The position numbers and the translations under genes are program-made. Of a stretch of 64,000 nt of DNA, positions 27,196 to 37,056 are shown piece after piece. The notes below the pieces were generated by a model that saw only the letters and a list, made by a program, of their open reading frames with translations, searched no databases and was not told the DNA's origin. Each line of letters starts with the position of its first letter. Position 1 is the first letter of the stretch. This DNA is from an uncultured Clostridia bacterium (lineage in GTDB: Bacteria > Bacillota > Clostridia > TANB77 > CAG-508), in contig CAKPGC010000005.1 in the NCBI GenBank assembly GCA_934154445.1, forward strand, positions 21,827 through 85,826, given 5' to 3'.

Positions 27196-28593
27196 ATGGA
27201 AGAAAATTTAGAAAAAAAATTATTTAGACAAAGAGAAAATGGATGGGAGACAGTAGATACAAGAAAAAAAGAAGCAATATTTAATTTTTCAAAAGACTAT
27301 ATGAATTTCTTAAACAAAGCTAAAACAGAAAGAGAATTTATAGTTGAAGCTACAAAAATGGCAAATGAAAATGGATATCAAGATATATCTGAATTTGAAA
27401 AATTACAACCAGGTGATAAAGTATACTTTATTAACAGAGAAAAAAGTATGTATTTAGCAATAATAGGAACAGAAAATATAGAAAATGGAGTTCATATAAT
27501 AGGGTCACATGTGGATTCACCAAGATTAGACCTAAAACCAAATCCATTGTATGAGGATTCTGAATTAGCATATTTAAAAACTCATTATTATGGAGGAATT
27601 AAAAAATATCAATGGACAACAATTCCACTTAGTATACATGGAGTAATAGTAAAACCAAATGGAGAGAAAATTACTGTTAACATAGGGGAAGATGAGAATG
27701 ATCCAATATTTACAATAACAGATTTATTGCCACATCTAGCGCAAGAACAAATGGAAAAGAAATTAAAAAACGGAATTGATGGTGAAGATTTAAATCTTTT
27801 AGTTGGAAGTATTCCATATCAAGACGAAAATGCAAAAGAAAAAGTTAAGTTAAACATTTTAAACATTTTAAATCAAAAATATGGAATTGTAGAAGCTGAT
27901 TTTCAAAGTTCAGAATTAGAAATAATACCAGCTTTTAAAGCTAGAAGTTTGGGATTTGATTCAGGTTTAATCGCTGCTTATGGTCAAGATGACAAGGTTT
28001 GTGCTTATACATCACTTGCAGCTATGATGACATTGGAAAATGTGAAGAATACAGCAGTATGTATTTTATCTGATAAAGAAGAAATTGGAAGTATGGGTAA
28101 TACTGGTATGGAATCACATGTATTTGACTTCTTTATTTCAGAAATATTAAATAAGTTAAATGTAAATAAACCTAATATGTTAGATAAAGTATTTTGCTTT
28201 TCAAAGATGTTATCATCAGATGTTGATGCGGGTTTTGATCCAATATATGCATCTGTTTCAGATAAATTAAATGCTGGATTTGTAGGAAAAGGAATTAGTC
28301 TTAATAAATATACTGGTGCAAGAGGTAAATCTGGAGCATCAGATGCAAATGCCGAATATGTGGCATGGGTTAGAAATGTTTTAGAAAAAAATGATATAAG
28401 ATACCAAATTGCAGAACTTGGAAAAGTAGACATTGGTGGAGGAGGAACAATTGCATATATTTTAGCAAATAAAGGAGTAGACGTTATTGATTGTGGTGTT
28501 CCTGTGCTTTCAATGCATGCACCTTATGAAGTTACAAGTAAATTTGATATATATTCAGCTTATGAAACGTATAAAGCTTTTTGGAATGAATAA
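27196..28593 (+). CDS. M18-family aspartyl aminopeptidase
   Basis: 465 aa, full length. Metal ligands in GSHVDSPRLDLK (His and the following Asp), DKEEIGSMGNTGM, DVDAGFDP and the C-terminal SMHAPYEV. Cytosolic dinuclear zinc exopeptidase removing N-terminal acidic residues. Ribosome site AAAGGAGG. Monocistronic, ended by a strong convergent terminator. Confidence 0.92.
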   Translation: MEENLEKKLFRQRENGWETVDTRKKEAIFNFSKDYMNFLNKAKTEREFIVEATKMANENGYQDISEFEKLQPGDKVYFINREKSMYLAIIGTENIENGVHIIGSHVDSPRLDLKPNPLYEDSELAYLKTHYYGGIKKYQWTTIPLSIHGVIVKPNGEKITVNIGEDENDPIFTITDLLPHLAQEQMEKKLKNGIDGEDLNLLVGSIPYQDENAKEKVKLNILNILNQKYGIVEADFQSSELEIIPAFKARSLGFDSGLIAAYGQDDKVCAYTSLAAMMTLENVKNTAVCILSDKEEIGSMGNTGMESHVFDFFISEILNKLNVNKPNMLDKVFCFSKMLSSDVDAGFDPIYASVSDKLNAGFVGKGISLNKYTGARGKSGASDANAEYVAWVRNVLEKNDIRYQIAELGKVDIGGGGTIAYILANKGVDVIDCGVPVLSMHAPYEVTSKFDIYSAYETYKAFWNE

Positions 28594-28596
28594 AAT

Positions 28597-28636
28597 AAAA
28601 CTGGGTCAGAAAGAAAAAATTTTTGACCCAGTTTTT
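28597..28636. terminator. Convergent intrinsic terminator
   Basis: AAAACTGGGTCA pairs with TGACCCAGTTTT, U-tracts on both strands. Shared by the aminopeptidase and the XRE regulator. Confidence 0.85.
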
Positions 28637-28973
28637 AAAAGTTTTCTAATAAATCAATAACCGAAATTATAAAATTAATTTTCTCATTAGTTAAACCACT
28701 TGCTTTTTTAGAGAGTTTCATTTGAGCTTTTAAATTTTCATTAGTAATTAATTTTTCAAATATAACATTAGGAGATATACCTAAAATATTCATATAATTA
28801 ACAAGTGTTTCAACTTTTACACCACCTGTTCCATTTTCAATTCTAGAAATATATTTTACAGAAATGCCTAATTTTTCTGCAATTTTTTCTTGTGTTAATT
28901 TGTTTTTAATACGATATTCCTTGAAAATTTCACCAAGAATTTTATCAATATCAACTTTCTTTTCAGATTTCAT
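28635..28973 (-). CDS. XRE-family transcriptional regulator
   Basis: 112 aa. Cro/CI-type helix-turn-helix at ~15-70 (KLTQEKIAEKLGISVKYISRIENG) and a short helical C-terminal part. No obvious partner gene on its strand; target unknown. Confidence 0.85.
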   Translation of the reverse strand: MKSEKKVDIDKILGEIFKEYRIKNKLTQEKIAEKLGISVKYISRIENGTGGVKVETLVNYMNILGISPNVIFEKLITNENLKAQMKLSKKASGLTNEKINFIISVIDLLENF

Positions 28974-29174
28974 ATCATACCTCCATATTATCTTAACAAC
29001 CTATATATTAAGTATATCAAGGCATTTTAACTAATTAAACCAATTGGTAATACAAGACATAAAGCAAAGAAATTATATAAAAACATTGATATAAGAACAA
29101 AAAGTAAAAATATAAAAATAAAAAGGTATTACTATTAGTTATACCCATATTGATGTATATATATACAAATAAAT

Positions 29175-29212
29175 AAAAGCACAGTATAATTTTAATAATA
29201 TACTGTGCTTTT
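29175..29212. terminator. Terminator of tRNA-Arg(TCT)
   Basis: Fourteen-bp stem AAAAGCACAGTATA/TATACTGTGCTTTT with a 10-nt loop. The 200 nt upstream to the XRE gene hold no gene that I can support. Confidence 0.8.
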
Positions 29213-29288
29213 GGTGGGCCAGGAGGGGCTCGAACCCCCGACCCCACGCTTAGAAGGCGTGTGCTCTATCCAGCTGAGCTACTGACCC
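29212..29288 (-). tRNA. tRNA-Arg (anticodon TCT), CCA encoded
   Basis: Acceptor GGGTCAG/CTGGCCC, anticodon loop TTCTAAG between ACGCC and CGTGG, T-arm GGGGGTTCGAGCCCC. Reads AGA and AGG, the dominant arginine codons here. Confidence 0.96.
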
Positions 29289-29475
29289 ATAACATTGAAC
29301 AATAAATATAATAACACAAAAAAAATAATATGTCAATCGAAAAATACAAAAAAATACAAAAAGTTATTTTCTTCTGAAACCTTTATTTCCGTAATGTGAA
29401 TTCTTTGTGAAAAACTTTACTTTAGAAAAACAAAATGATATTATAAGAAAAAAATAACGTAAGGAGGAATTTTTC

Positions 29476-30417
29476 GTGATAGAAGTAAAAAACGTCACCA
29501 AAAAATATGGAAGTATTACAGCGGTAGATAATATTAGTTTCAAGATAGAAGAAGGCGAAATTGTTGGACTACTTGGACCAAATGGTGCAGGTAAAAGTAC
29601 TACAATGAACATGATAACAGGATATATTGAGCCAACAGAAGGAGAAATATTAATAAATGGATATGATATATCAAAAAAACCTAAAAAAGCAAAATCTCAA
29701 ATAGGATATATGCCTGAAGGAGTTCCATTATACTCAGACTTAACTGTAAAAGAGTTTATAACATATATGGCAGAATTAAAAAGAGTAGACAGAAAGACAA
29801 AAAAAGAGAAAGTCCAAAAAATAATTGAACAAACAGGATTAAAAGATGTTGAAAATAGACTAACACGTAATTTATCAAGAGGATACAAACAAAGAGTAAG
29901 TATGGCAGGAGCTCTAGTTGGAGAACCACAAATACTTATATTAGATGAACCAACTGTAGGATTAGACCCAAAACAAATAACGGAAATAAGAGCATTAATA
30001 AAAGAGCTAGGAAAAACACATACAGTAATATTGAGTTCACACATATTATCAGAGATTAGTCAAATATGTAATAAAGTTATAATAATTAATAAAGGAAAAA
30101 TAATTGCAATAGACACACCGGAAAACTTAGAAAGAAAAGTATCAAACAATAATAGTTTATATATAACAGTTGAAGACACAGAAAACAAGATGGATACAAT
30201 AAAAGAAAAAATACCACAAATTAATAAAATAGAATTAATGAAAGAAAATGAAGATGGAACAAAACAATATGTATTAGAAACAAATGCAGATACAGATTTA
30301 AGAAAAATAATATTCTCAGAATTTGCAAAGGAAAATATAACAATATTTGAAATGAAACAAGCAGATGCAACATTAGAAGATGCATTTATGAAATTAATAG
30401 AAGGAGGAGAAAAATAA
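29476..30417 (+). CDS. ABC transporter ATPase, Gld-type system
   Basis: 313 aa. Walker A GPNGAGKS, signature LSRGYKQR, Walker B ILILDE, H-loop SSHILSE. The ~90-residue C-terminal extension is typical of GldA-like and multidrug ATPases. GTG start (29476) behind AAGGAGG. First gene of a three-gene operon with a permease and a GldG-like protein, overlapping the next gene by one base. In non-gliding Firmicutes the role of this complex is not established; export or envelope-linked transport is likely. Confidence 0.88.
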   Translation: MIEVKNVTKKYGSITAVDNISFKIEEGEIVGLLGPNGAGKSTTMNMITGYIEPTEGEILINGYDISKKPKKAKSQIGYMPEGVPLYSDLTVKEFITYMAELKRVDRKTKKEKVQKIIEQTGLKDVENRLTRNLSRGYKQRVSMAGALVGEPQILILDEPTVGLDPKQITEIRALIKELGKTHTVILSSHILSEISQICNKVIIINKGKIIAIDTPENLERKVSNNNSLYITVEDTENKMDTIKEKIPQINKIELMKENEDGTKQYVLETNADTDLRKIIFSEFAKENITIFEMKQADATLEDAFMKLIEGGEK

Positions 30418-31103
30418 TGTGGCCAGTTATAAAAAAAGAGTTTAAATCATATTTCTGCACACCAATAGGATACATCTTTATTGGAGTATTTTTAATAGCA
30501 TTTAGTATATCATTTTATTTTAGTGTAATAGGATATGGAAATGTTAACTTTGAATACATATATTACACATTACCAACAATATTAGTATTGGCATTTATAA
30601 TTCCATTGTTAACAATGAGATCATTTTCAGAAGAAAGAAAAACAGGAACAGAGCAACTTTTATTGACATCACCAATTAGCATAACAAAAGTAGTTTTAGG
30701 AAAATTTATAGCAGCTTTATTTATAGTTTTAATCACAGAATTATGTACATTTATGTATTTTGGAATATTGTGCCATTATGGAGTACCTAAATTAACTACA
30801 ACATTTGCAACACTATTAGGATTTTTGTTATTTGTAATGTCATACATATCTTTTGGTATGTTAACATCAAGCATTACAGAAAATCAAATAATATCTGGTA
30901 TAGTATCAATAGGATTTTTTATAATTACATGGGTATTACCAGAATTTAATTCAAGTCTAGAAAGTTATTCTTTCATCAATATGTTTTATAAATATACACA
31001 AGGACAGATTGATATAGGAGACACAGTTACATTCATAGCATTTACAATTACTTGTTTATTATTAACAGTAATAGTAATGCAGAGAAGAAAAAGTGTAAAA
31101 TAA
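30417..31103 (+). CDS. ABC permease, Gld-type system
   Basis: 228 aa with six predicted membrane helices, GldF-like: MWPVIKKEFKSYFCTPIGY at the N-terminus, then LTMRSFSEERKTGTEQLLLTSPI, the conserved cytosolic segment of this permease group. Start codon overlaps the ATPase stop (TAATG). Confidence 0.87.
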   Translation: MWPVIKKEFKSYFCTPIGYIFIGVFLIAFSISFYFSVIGYGNVNFEYIYYTLPTILVLAFIIPLLTMRSFSEERKTGTEQLLLTSPISITKVVLGKFIAALFIVLITELCTFMYFGILCHYGVPKLTTTFATLLGFLLFVMSYISFGMLTSSITENQIISGIVSIGFFIITWVLPEFNSSLESYSFINMFYKYTQGQIDIGDTVTFIAFTITCLLLTVIVMQRRKSVK

Positions 31104-31137
31104 ATATTTATAATAATTATTAAAGAGGAGGATAAAA

Positions 31138-32652
31138 GTGAAAGAAAATAAAAAGACTAAAATAAATAAAGAGAAAACAGAGAAAACTAACAAATTTATA
31201 GAGATAATAAAGAAAAAATGGTTGATTAATGGAACTAAAACAATATTGTTAGTAGCAATTATACTTGCGTTTTTTATAGGCATAACAGTTTTAATGCAAA
31301 GATTAGATTTGGCACCAATAGATTTAACAGAAGATAAGTTGTTTACATTAACAGAGGAAAGCAAAGAACAAGTTAAGGATATAGATAAAAACATAAATAT
31401 ATATTTTATTGGATATTCTGAAGACGATTCTACACTTGATTTAGCAAGACAATATACAAAAGTAAATGAAAAAATAAAAGTTGAAGCGGTTACAGCAACT
31501 GACAGACCAGATCTTGCTGAAAAGTATGGAATAGAAACAGATAGTCAAGGAATTATTGTGGAATCAGGAAGCCAATATAAAGTATTAGCATCAAGCGATT
31601 TATATTCTTACGACTATACAACTTATGAAAAAGTAAATATAGCTGAAGAAAAGCTAACAGCCTCAATTAGATCAGTTGCCGCAGAAGAACTTCCAAAAGT
31701 ATATTTTTTAAGCAGTTATAGTTCATTTTCTTTAACAAGTGGAATGCAGTATTTAAGTATGTACTTAGAAAATGAAGTAAATGAAATATATACATTAGAT
31801 ATATTATCACAAGGTAAAGTACCAGATGATTGTAATACATTAGTGATTTCAACACCAGAAAAAGATTTTGACGATATAGCAACAAATGCAATAATTGACT
31901 ACATTAATAATGGTGGAAACATATTATGGTTAAATGCTGCAATGGTACAAAATAAAGAGTTAACCAATGTAAATAAAATTTTAGCAATGTATGGTATAAA
32001 ACCATTTGAAGTTGGAATTATTAGAGAAACAGATTATAATAAAATGGTATCTAATTCAGCAGATTTAATTATGCCAGAAATACAATATGCAGATGCAACC
32101 AATAAGTTATATGATACAGAGGGTGTTATATTTATAAATGCAACGAAAATTAATGTAGCAAGTGATGAAGAATTGCAGTCATTAAATGTAACAAGAACAG
32201 AATTAATTAAAACAAGTGAAAATGCATATTTCAGAACTGATTTTGAAAACTCATCATATACAGCACAAGAAGGAGAAGAAACAGGAGCCTTCTTAGTAGG
32301 AGCTCAGTTTGATAAAATGATTTCAGAAGAGAATGAGGAAACAGGGGCAAAAGAAATCAAATCAAAGTTAATTATATATGGTGAAAATTATTTTGTGTCA
32401 GATTATCAATTAACACAATCAACATATACACCAATGATTTTATATAGAAAAAATAAAGATTTAGTCTTGAATTCAATTGCTTATTTGTCAGACAGAGAAG
32501 AAGATATTACAGTTAGAAAGAGCACCGGAAGTGTTACTTATACAGCAACAGAACAAGAAAACAGAATAATATTAGGAATTATTACAATAGTTCCAGTATT
32601 AATAATCATTATTGGAATTTCAGTTTGGATTAAAAGAAAAAGAAAGAAATAA
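31138..32652 (+). CDS. GldG-like ABC auxiliary protein
   Basis: 504 aa. Membrane helix at ~37-58, long extracytoplasmic part beginning with the family's LAPIDLTEDKLFTLTEESKE, C-terminal membrane helix (~478-498) and a basic end KRKRKK. GTG start at 31138 behind GAGGAGG. It completes the ATPase/permease/GldG set. No CGG codon or frame break. Confidence 0.83.
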   Translation: MKENKKTKINKEKTEKTNKFIEIIKKKWLINGTKTILLVAIILAFFIGITVLMQRLDLAPIDLTEDKLFTLTEESKEQVKDIDKNINIYFIGYSEDDSTLDLARQYTKVNEKIKVEAVTATDRPDLAEKYGIETDSQGIIVESGSQYKVLASSDLYSYDYTTYEKVNIAEEKLTASIRSVAAEELPKVYFLSSYSSFSLTSGMQYLSMYLENEVNEIYTLDILSQGKVPDDCNTLVISTPEKDFDDIATNAIIDYINNGGNILWLNAAMVQNKELTNVNKILAMYGIKPFEVGIIRETDYNKMVSNSADLIMPEIQYADATNKLYDTEGVIFINATKINVASDEELQSLNVTRTELIKTSENAYFRTDFENSSYTAQEGEETGAFLVGAQFDKMISEENEETGAKEIKSKLIIYGENYFVSDYQLTQSTYTPMILYRKNKDLVLNSIAYLSDREEDITVRKSTGSVTYTATEQENRIILGIITIVPVLIIIIGISVWIKRKRKK

Positions 32653-32666
32653 ACATAATAATATAA

Positions 32667-32697
32667 GAAACCTCATAAAATAATATGAGGTTTTTCT
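32667..32697 (+). terminator. Terminator after the Gld-type operon
   Basis: AAACCTCAT/ATGAGGTTT with an 8-nt loop and TTTTT. It ends only 4 nt before the next start codon, so the right arm (ATGAGG) may also act as that gene's ribosome site. Confidence 0.7.
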
Positions 32698-32700
32698 TGT

Positions 32701-33715
32701 ATGGAAATTTTGAAAGTAGTATTTGTAATTATAGGAACATTAATTGGGGCTGGGTTTGCATCTGGTCAAGAAGTATATGCGTTTTTCTTTTCGTTTGGAA
32801 TTAAAGGACTAATAGGAATTTTAATTTCAAGTACAATTATAGGAATTACAATATATAAAACATTTCAAATTGTATGTAAAAAAAATATAGATAATTATGG
32901 AGACTTTTTAAAAGAATTTGTAAAAAATAAAAAGATAAATAATATATCAAATGCAATAATAAACATATTTATTTTAGTATCATTTTATATTATGATAGCA
33001 GGATTTGGAGCATATTTACAACAAGAATTTAATATAAATAGCATAATTGGAAGTGGAATTTTAGCAATATTATGTTTAATTTTGTTTAAAACAAATGTAA
33101 ATGGATTGGTAAGGGTAAATGAAGTATTAATTCCAATATTAATAATTGTCGTAATTTTAATACGGAGTATTCAATCTCGGAAATATAGATTTTATTAATT
33201 TAAATAATTATTTGACAGTAGATAATAACAACAGCTGGTTATTAACAAGTGTTTTATATGCTAGTTATAATTGCGTTCTGTTAATACCTATTTTGATTTC
33301 GATGAAGAATTATATATTGAAAGATAAGGATATAAAATACATAGCCATAATTGTAAGTGTAATAATTGCGATTTTGCTAACTATAATATTTTTATTTCTG
33401 GTAAACGTTGATGTTAATATAAAAGAATTAGAAATGCCAGCAGTTTATGCAATAAATAATATTTGGCCTAATATAAAAAGTATTTATGGCATGATTATTT
33501 TAATATCCATTTTTACAACCGCAATTTCATTAGGAATGAGTTTTTTAAAGAATACATCAATAAATAAAAAAAGTTATGATGTTATAGCCATATTAATTTG
33601 TGCGAGTTCTATTATCTTTTCAAGATTTGGATTTTCGAATTTAGTCAATGCAATGTACCCAATTTTGGGAACTTTAGGACTATTGCAAATAATACAAATT
33701 ATAATAAATAAGTAA
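32701..33715 (+). CDS. YkvI-like multi-helix membrane protein; +1 shift at CGG
   Basis: About ten membrane helices, LeuT-like fold by family: GTLIGAGFASGQEVYAFF in helix 1, the characteristic unwound-helix pattern. In frame the protein breaks at codon 155, CGG (33163-33165), giving 10 stray residues and a stop. Skipping the C gives VILIGVFNLGNIDFIN and runs on through ASYNCVLLIP to TAA 33713-33715, 337 aa in all. The insertion is not in a homopolymer. Function of the family (a permease) is not defined. Start ATG lies right behind the preceding terminator. Confidence 0.8.
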
Positions 33716-33730
33716 TTTTAAATATATACC

Positions 33731-33757
33731 AAAAGCAAGAAATCTTCTTGCTTTTTT
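33731..33757 (+). terminator. Terminator after the YkvI-like gene
   Basis: AAAAGCAAGAA pairs with TTCTTGCTTTT around a 3-nt loop. Confidence 0.8.
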
Positions 33758-33838
33758 ATAATTCGTATAGTAGAATATAGTCATAAAATAATAGATATGT
33801 ATTCTAAATGAATACGTCGCTTTTGAATAGGAGAAATT

Positions 33839-35020
33839 ATGAGAGATTTTTGGAGAGAAGAAGAACCCAAAAAGGTAAATAAGAAAAAGTTAACAATATC
33901 ATTAATTATAGGAATCATTTTAATAGCTATTATTATATTAACTATAGTGTATGTAAACAATAAAGAAACAAGAAATTGGATAGATAAAAACATATTTCGA
34001 AAAGAAAAAACACAAAATAATTTACCTAGTATTGAAATAGAAGAAAGTGATAATTCAAGTATATATGCATTTAATAAGTATATAGGTATATTAAATAAGA
34101 ATAATTTTGATATATATGATAATACAGGAAAAAAGGAAAATACATTAACAATAGAAGTAACCAAACCAATATTTAGCCCTAATAATAGGTACTTAGCTAT
34201 TGCAGAAGACAAGGGACAAAAACTTTATTTAATAGCAGATAAGGATATTTTATGGGAAAAAAATGTAGAAGGAAATATATCTCAGGTTGTTGTTAATAAA
34301 AATGGATATGTTGCAGTAACTATAGTAGATACACTATATAAATCAACTATAATAATGTATGACAACAAAGGAGAAGAGTTGTTTAAAACATTTTTTAAAT
34401 CAACAAGAGTGGTTTCAACATCAATTTCTGAGGATAATAAATATTTGGGAATAGCAGAAATAGACACATCTGGAACAATGATAAAATCAAATATTAAGAT
34501 TATACCAATAGAAGAAGGAAAAAATAATCCAGAAAATTCAATTAAGAGTGTATATAATGGAGAAAATAACGAATTGATAACTAATATAAAATATCAAGAA
34601 AAAGATAAATTGTTATGCATGTATACTGATAAAATAACTGTGATTAAAGCAGACGAAACTATGGAAACAATACAAGAATATGGAAATAAAAAGATTTCGT
34701 TTGTATCAATAGACTTATCAAATGCATCAATAACTATCGAAGAAAAATCATCTGGAATATTTACAGCAGATTCTATTGTAAATATAATAAATTCAGATAA
34801 TAAAAGTACATCATTATATACAGCAGAATCAGTAACAAAAGAAATATATACAAGTAATAATATAATTGCATTAAATTTAGGATCACAAGTTGAATTTATA
34901 AACACAAGTGGATGGCTAGTAAAAAGATATATAGCAGAACAAGAAATAACAAGTGTTGTTTTATCGGATTCTGTTGCGGGAATTGTTTACAGAGATAAGA
35001 TAGAAATTATAAATCTTTAA
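33839..35020 (+). CDS. DUF5711-like membrane-anchored beta-propeller protein
   Basis: 393 aa. Cytosolic N-terminus, one membrane helix (~21-43), then repeated ~40-residue beta units outside (FSPNNRYLAIAED, SISEDNKYLGIAEID), a propeller-like pattern. Matches the DUF5711 type seen next to CvpA and LCP genes in Clostridia. Function unknown; envelope location inferred. Followed by the CvpA gene after 31 nt. Confidence 0.65.
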   Translation: MRDFWREEEPKKVNKKKLTISLIIGIILIAIIILTIVYVNNKETRNWIDKNIFRKEKTQNNLPSIEIEESDNSSIYAFNKYIGILNKNNFDIYDNTGKKENTLTIEVTKPIFSPNNRYLAIAEDKGQKLYLIADKDILWEKNVEGNISQVVVNKNGYVAVTIVDTLYKSTIIMYDNKGEELFKTFFKSTRVVSTSISEDNKYLGIAEIDTSGTMIKSNIKIIPIEEGKNNPENSIKSVYNGENNELITNIKYQEKDKLLCMYTDKITVIKADETMETIQEYGNKKISFVSIDLSNASITIEEKSSGIFTADSIVNIINSDNKSTSLYTAESVTKEIYTSNNIIALNLGSQVEFINTSGWLVKRYIAEQEITSVVLSDSVAGIVYRDKIEIINL

Positions 35021-35051
35021 TATACTGATTAATAAAAAAGGAGAATGTTTT

Positions 35052-35645
35052 ATGGGAATTATTATAGATATAATACTAATAGCAATAATACTGCTATCAG
35101 CATTTTTAGGATATAAAAAAGGGTTAGTTAAATTAGGGGCAAAATTATTTGCTGGTTTAATTGCAATAATAATAACAATAGTTATATATAAACCTGTATC
35201 TGAAATGATAATCAACAATACATCACTAGATGAAAAAATACAAAGTACAATTATTCAAAATGCAACAAATATTATTAATGAAAACCAACAAACACAAAAT
35301 AGTATTACTAATCAATTAGAAAATAATATACTACCACAACAAGCTGAAGATATAGCTAAAAATGTAGTGCGTGTTATAACAGCAGTAGTATTATTTATTG
35401 GAGTTAAAATAATTTTAAGTATTATAATATCATTACTAGATTTTGTGGCAAGTCTGCCAATATTAAAGGAATTTAATGAAATGGGTGGAATTGTATATGG
35501 ACTAGTAAGAGGTATACTAATTGTTGGTGTGTGTATTTTGCTGTTAGGAGCATATACAAAAGTAAATCCTGAAAATACATTAAATAGTGAAGTTCAGAAT
35601 TCGCATTTAACAAAAATAATTTATGAAAAGATTGTAAAATTTTAA
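35052..35645 (+). CDS. CvpA-family membrane protein
   Basis: 197 aa. Opens with the CvpA signature (DIILIAIILLSAFLGYKKGLVK), four membrane helices with a ~60-residue extracytoplasmic loop between helices 2 and 3, and GGIVYGLVRGILIVG near the end. The family is linked to envelope homeostasis and colicin V production in enterobacteria; here probably co-transcribed with the propeller gene. Confidence 0.82.
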   Translation: MGIIIDIILIAIILLSAFLGYKKGLVKLGAKLFAGLIAIIITIVIYKPVSEMIINNTSLDEKIQSTIIQNATNIINENQQTQNSITNQLENNILPQQAEDIAKNVVRVITAVVLFIGVKIILSIIISLLDFVASLPILKEFNEMGGIVYGLVRGILIVGVCILLLGAYTKVNPENTLNSEVQNSHLTKIIYEKIVKF

Positions 35646-35647
35646 AT

Positions 35648-35677
35648 AAAAAAGCGCAAATTTATTGCGTTTTTTTA
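35648..35677 (+). terminator. Terminator after cvpA-like gene
   Basis: CGCAA/TTGCG extended by A-U pairs, long T run. Confidence 0.6.
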
Positions 35678-35720
35678 AAATGTTTGTTATACTATGGACA
35701 TAAATTTAGGAGTGATTATT

Positions 35721-37019
35721 TTGAAAAAAAACAACAGAAAAAAGAAAAAAACATGGAAAAAAATATTACTAGCAATCTTATTAATATTAATAATATTAAT
35801 TGGTTGGTTTGCATATAGAACATACAAAAATGGCGGCGGACTAGGTGGAATGCTTGCAACTGTGGTAGGCCATGATGAAAATACAAAAAAAGATTTAAAA
35901 GAAATAAAAGTATTAATTTTAGGAGTGAGTACAGACTTAGACTCAGAATTGACAGACACAATAATGGTTGCTTCATACAATCCTAATACACAAACAGCTA
36001 ATTTACTTTCAATACCAAGAGATACTTTTACAGGAAAGAATAAAAGTAAAGCAACATCATCACAAAAGATAAATTGTTTATATAATATTACCAGAACACC
36101 ACAAAAAACATTAGATGCTGTAAATGAAATAACAGGATTAGATATTAAATATTATATTGTAATAAAAACAGAGGCACTAGTAAAACTTGTAGATGCTATT
36201 GGCGGAGTCGAATTTAATGTTCCTATAAATATGTATTATACTGATAAAACACAAAATTTAGTAATAGACTTAAAAGCAGGAACACAAACAATAGATGGAA
36301 ATAAAGCGGAACAATTACTACGCTTTAGACATAATAATAATGGAACCAGCTATCCAGTTGAATATGGAGACAATGATTTTGGAAGAATGAGAACACAAAG
36401 AGACTTTATAATGGCAACACTAAAACAAACATTAAAACCAAGTAACATATTTAAATTAGGTCAAATATTAGAAATAGCTAATGAGAATGTAGAAACAAAT
36501 TTAGAGATTTCTTATGTAAAAGACTATATTCCTTATGCAGTTGAGTTTAATACAGACAATTTAAAAACAGCAGCACTTCCAGGAACAACACCAAACTTAT
36601 CTGAAACTAATAATGTAAGTATATTTGTTGTTAATCAAACAGCAGCAAAAGAACTAATACAATCAATGTTTTATAGTGATGAGACTGAAAATGAGGATGA
36701 AAATACAAATACTATATCAAACAATACAATAGGGTCAGGTACCACAACAACTTCAAAAGTAACAATTGAACTACTAAATGGAAGTGGAGATAAAACAAAA
36801 CTTGAAAAAGCAAAAACAGTTTTAGAAGAAGCTGGATATGAAGTTAAAAAAACTGGAAATACGACAGCAATATCAAAGACAATAATAACAAATAAAAAGG
36901 ATATAAAAAACGAGAAATTAAAAAATATTAAAGAAACCTTAGGAGTAGGTAATATTTCAACAAATAAATCAAGTAGTAGTTTGGTTGATGTAACTATAGT
37001 TATAGGTAAAGATTTTTAA
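35721..37019 (+). CDS. LytR-CpsA-Psr (LCP) family cell-wall polymer ligase with LytR_C domain
   Basis: I choose the TTG at 35721 (AGGAG 8 nt upstream); an ATG at 35694 lacks a ribosome site. 432 aa: basic N-terminus, membrane helix (~13-33), LCP core (~65-280) with DTIMVAS, SIPRDTF and RFRHNN, and a C-terminal LytR_C domain (~345-432, VTIELLNGSG). LCP enzymes transfer undecaprenyl-linked teichoic acid or polysaccharide to peptidoglycan. Confidence 0.9.
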   Translation: MKKNNRKKKKTWKKILLAILLILIILIGWFAYRTYKNGGGLGGMLATVVGHDENTKKDLKEIKVLILGVSTDLDSELTDTIMVASYNPNTQTANLLSIPRDTFTGKNKSKATSSQKINCLYNITRTPQKTLDAVNEITGLDIKYYIVIKTEALVKLVDAIGGVEFNVPINMYYTDKTQNLVIDLKAGTQTIDGNKAEQLLRFRHNNNGTSYPVEYGDNDFGRMRTQRDFIMATLKQTLKPSNIFKLGQILEIANENVETNLEISYVKDYIPYAVEFNTDNLKTAALPGTTPNLSETNNVSIFVVNQTAAKELIQSMFYSDETENEDENTNTISNNTIGSGTTTTSKVTIELLNGSGDKTKLEKAKTVLEEAGYEVKKTGNTTAISKTIITNKKDIKNEKLKNIKETLGVGNISTNKSSSSLVDVTIVIGKDF

Positions 37020-37044
37020 AAAGGCAGATTTAAATCTGCCTTTT
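37019..37044. terminator. Convergent terminator between LCP and DacF genes
   Basis: Perfect palindrome built from AAAAGGCAGATTT and its complement. Confidence 0.8.
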
Positions 37045-37056
37045 ATATCAATAAAA

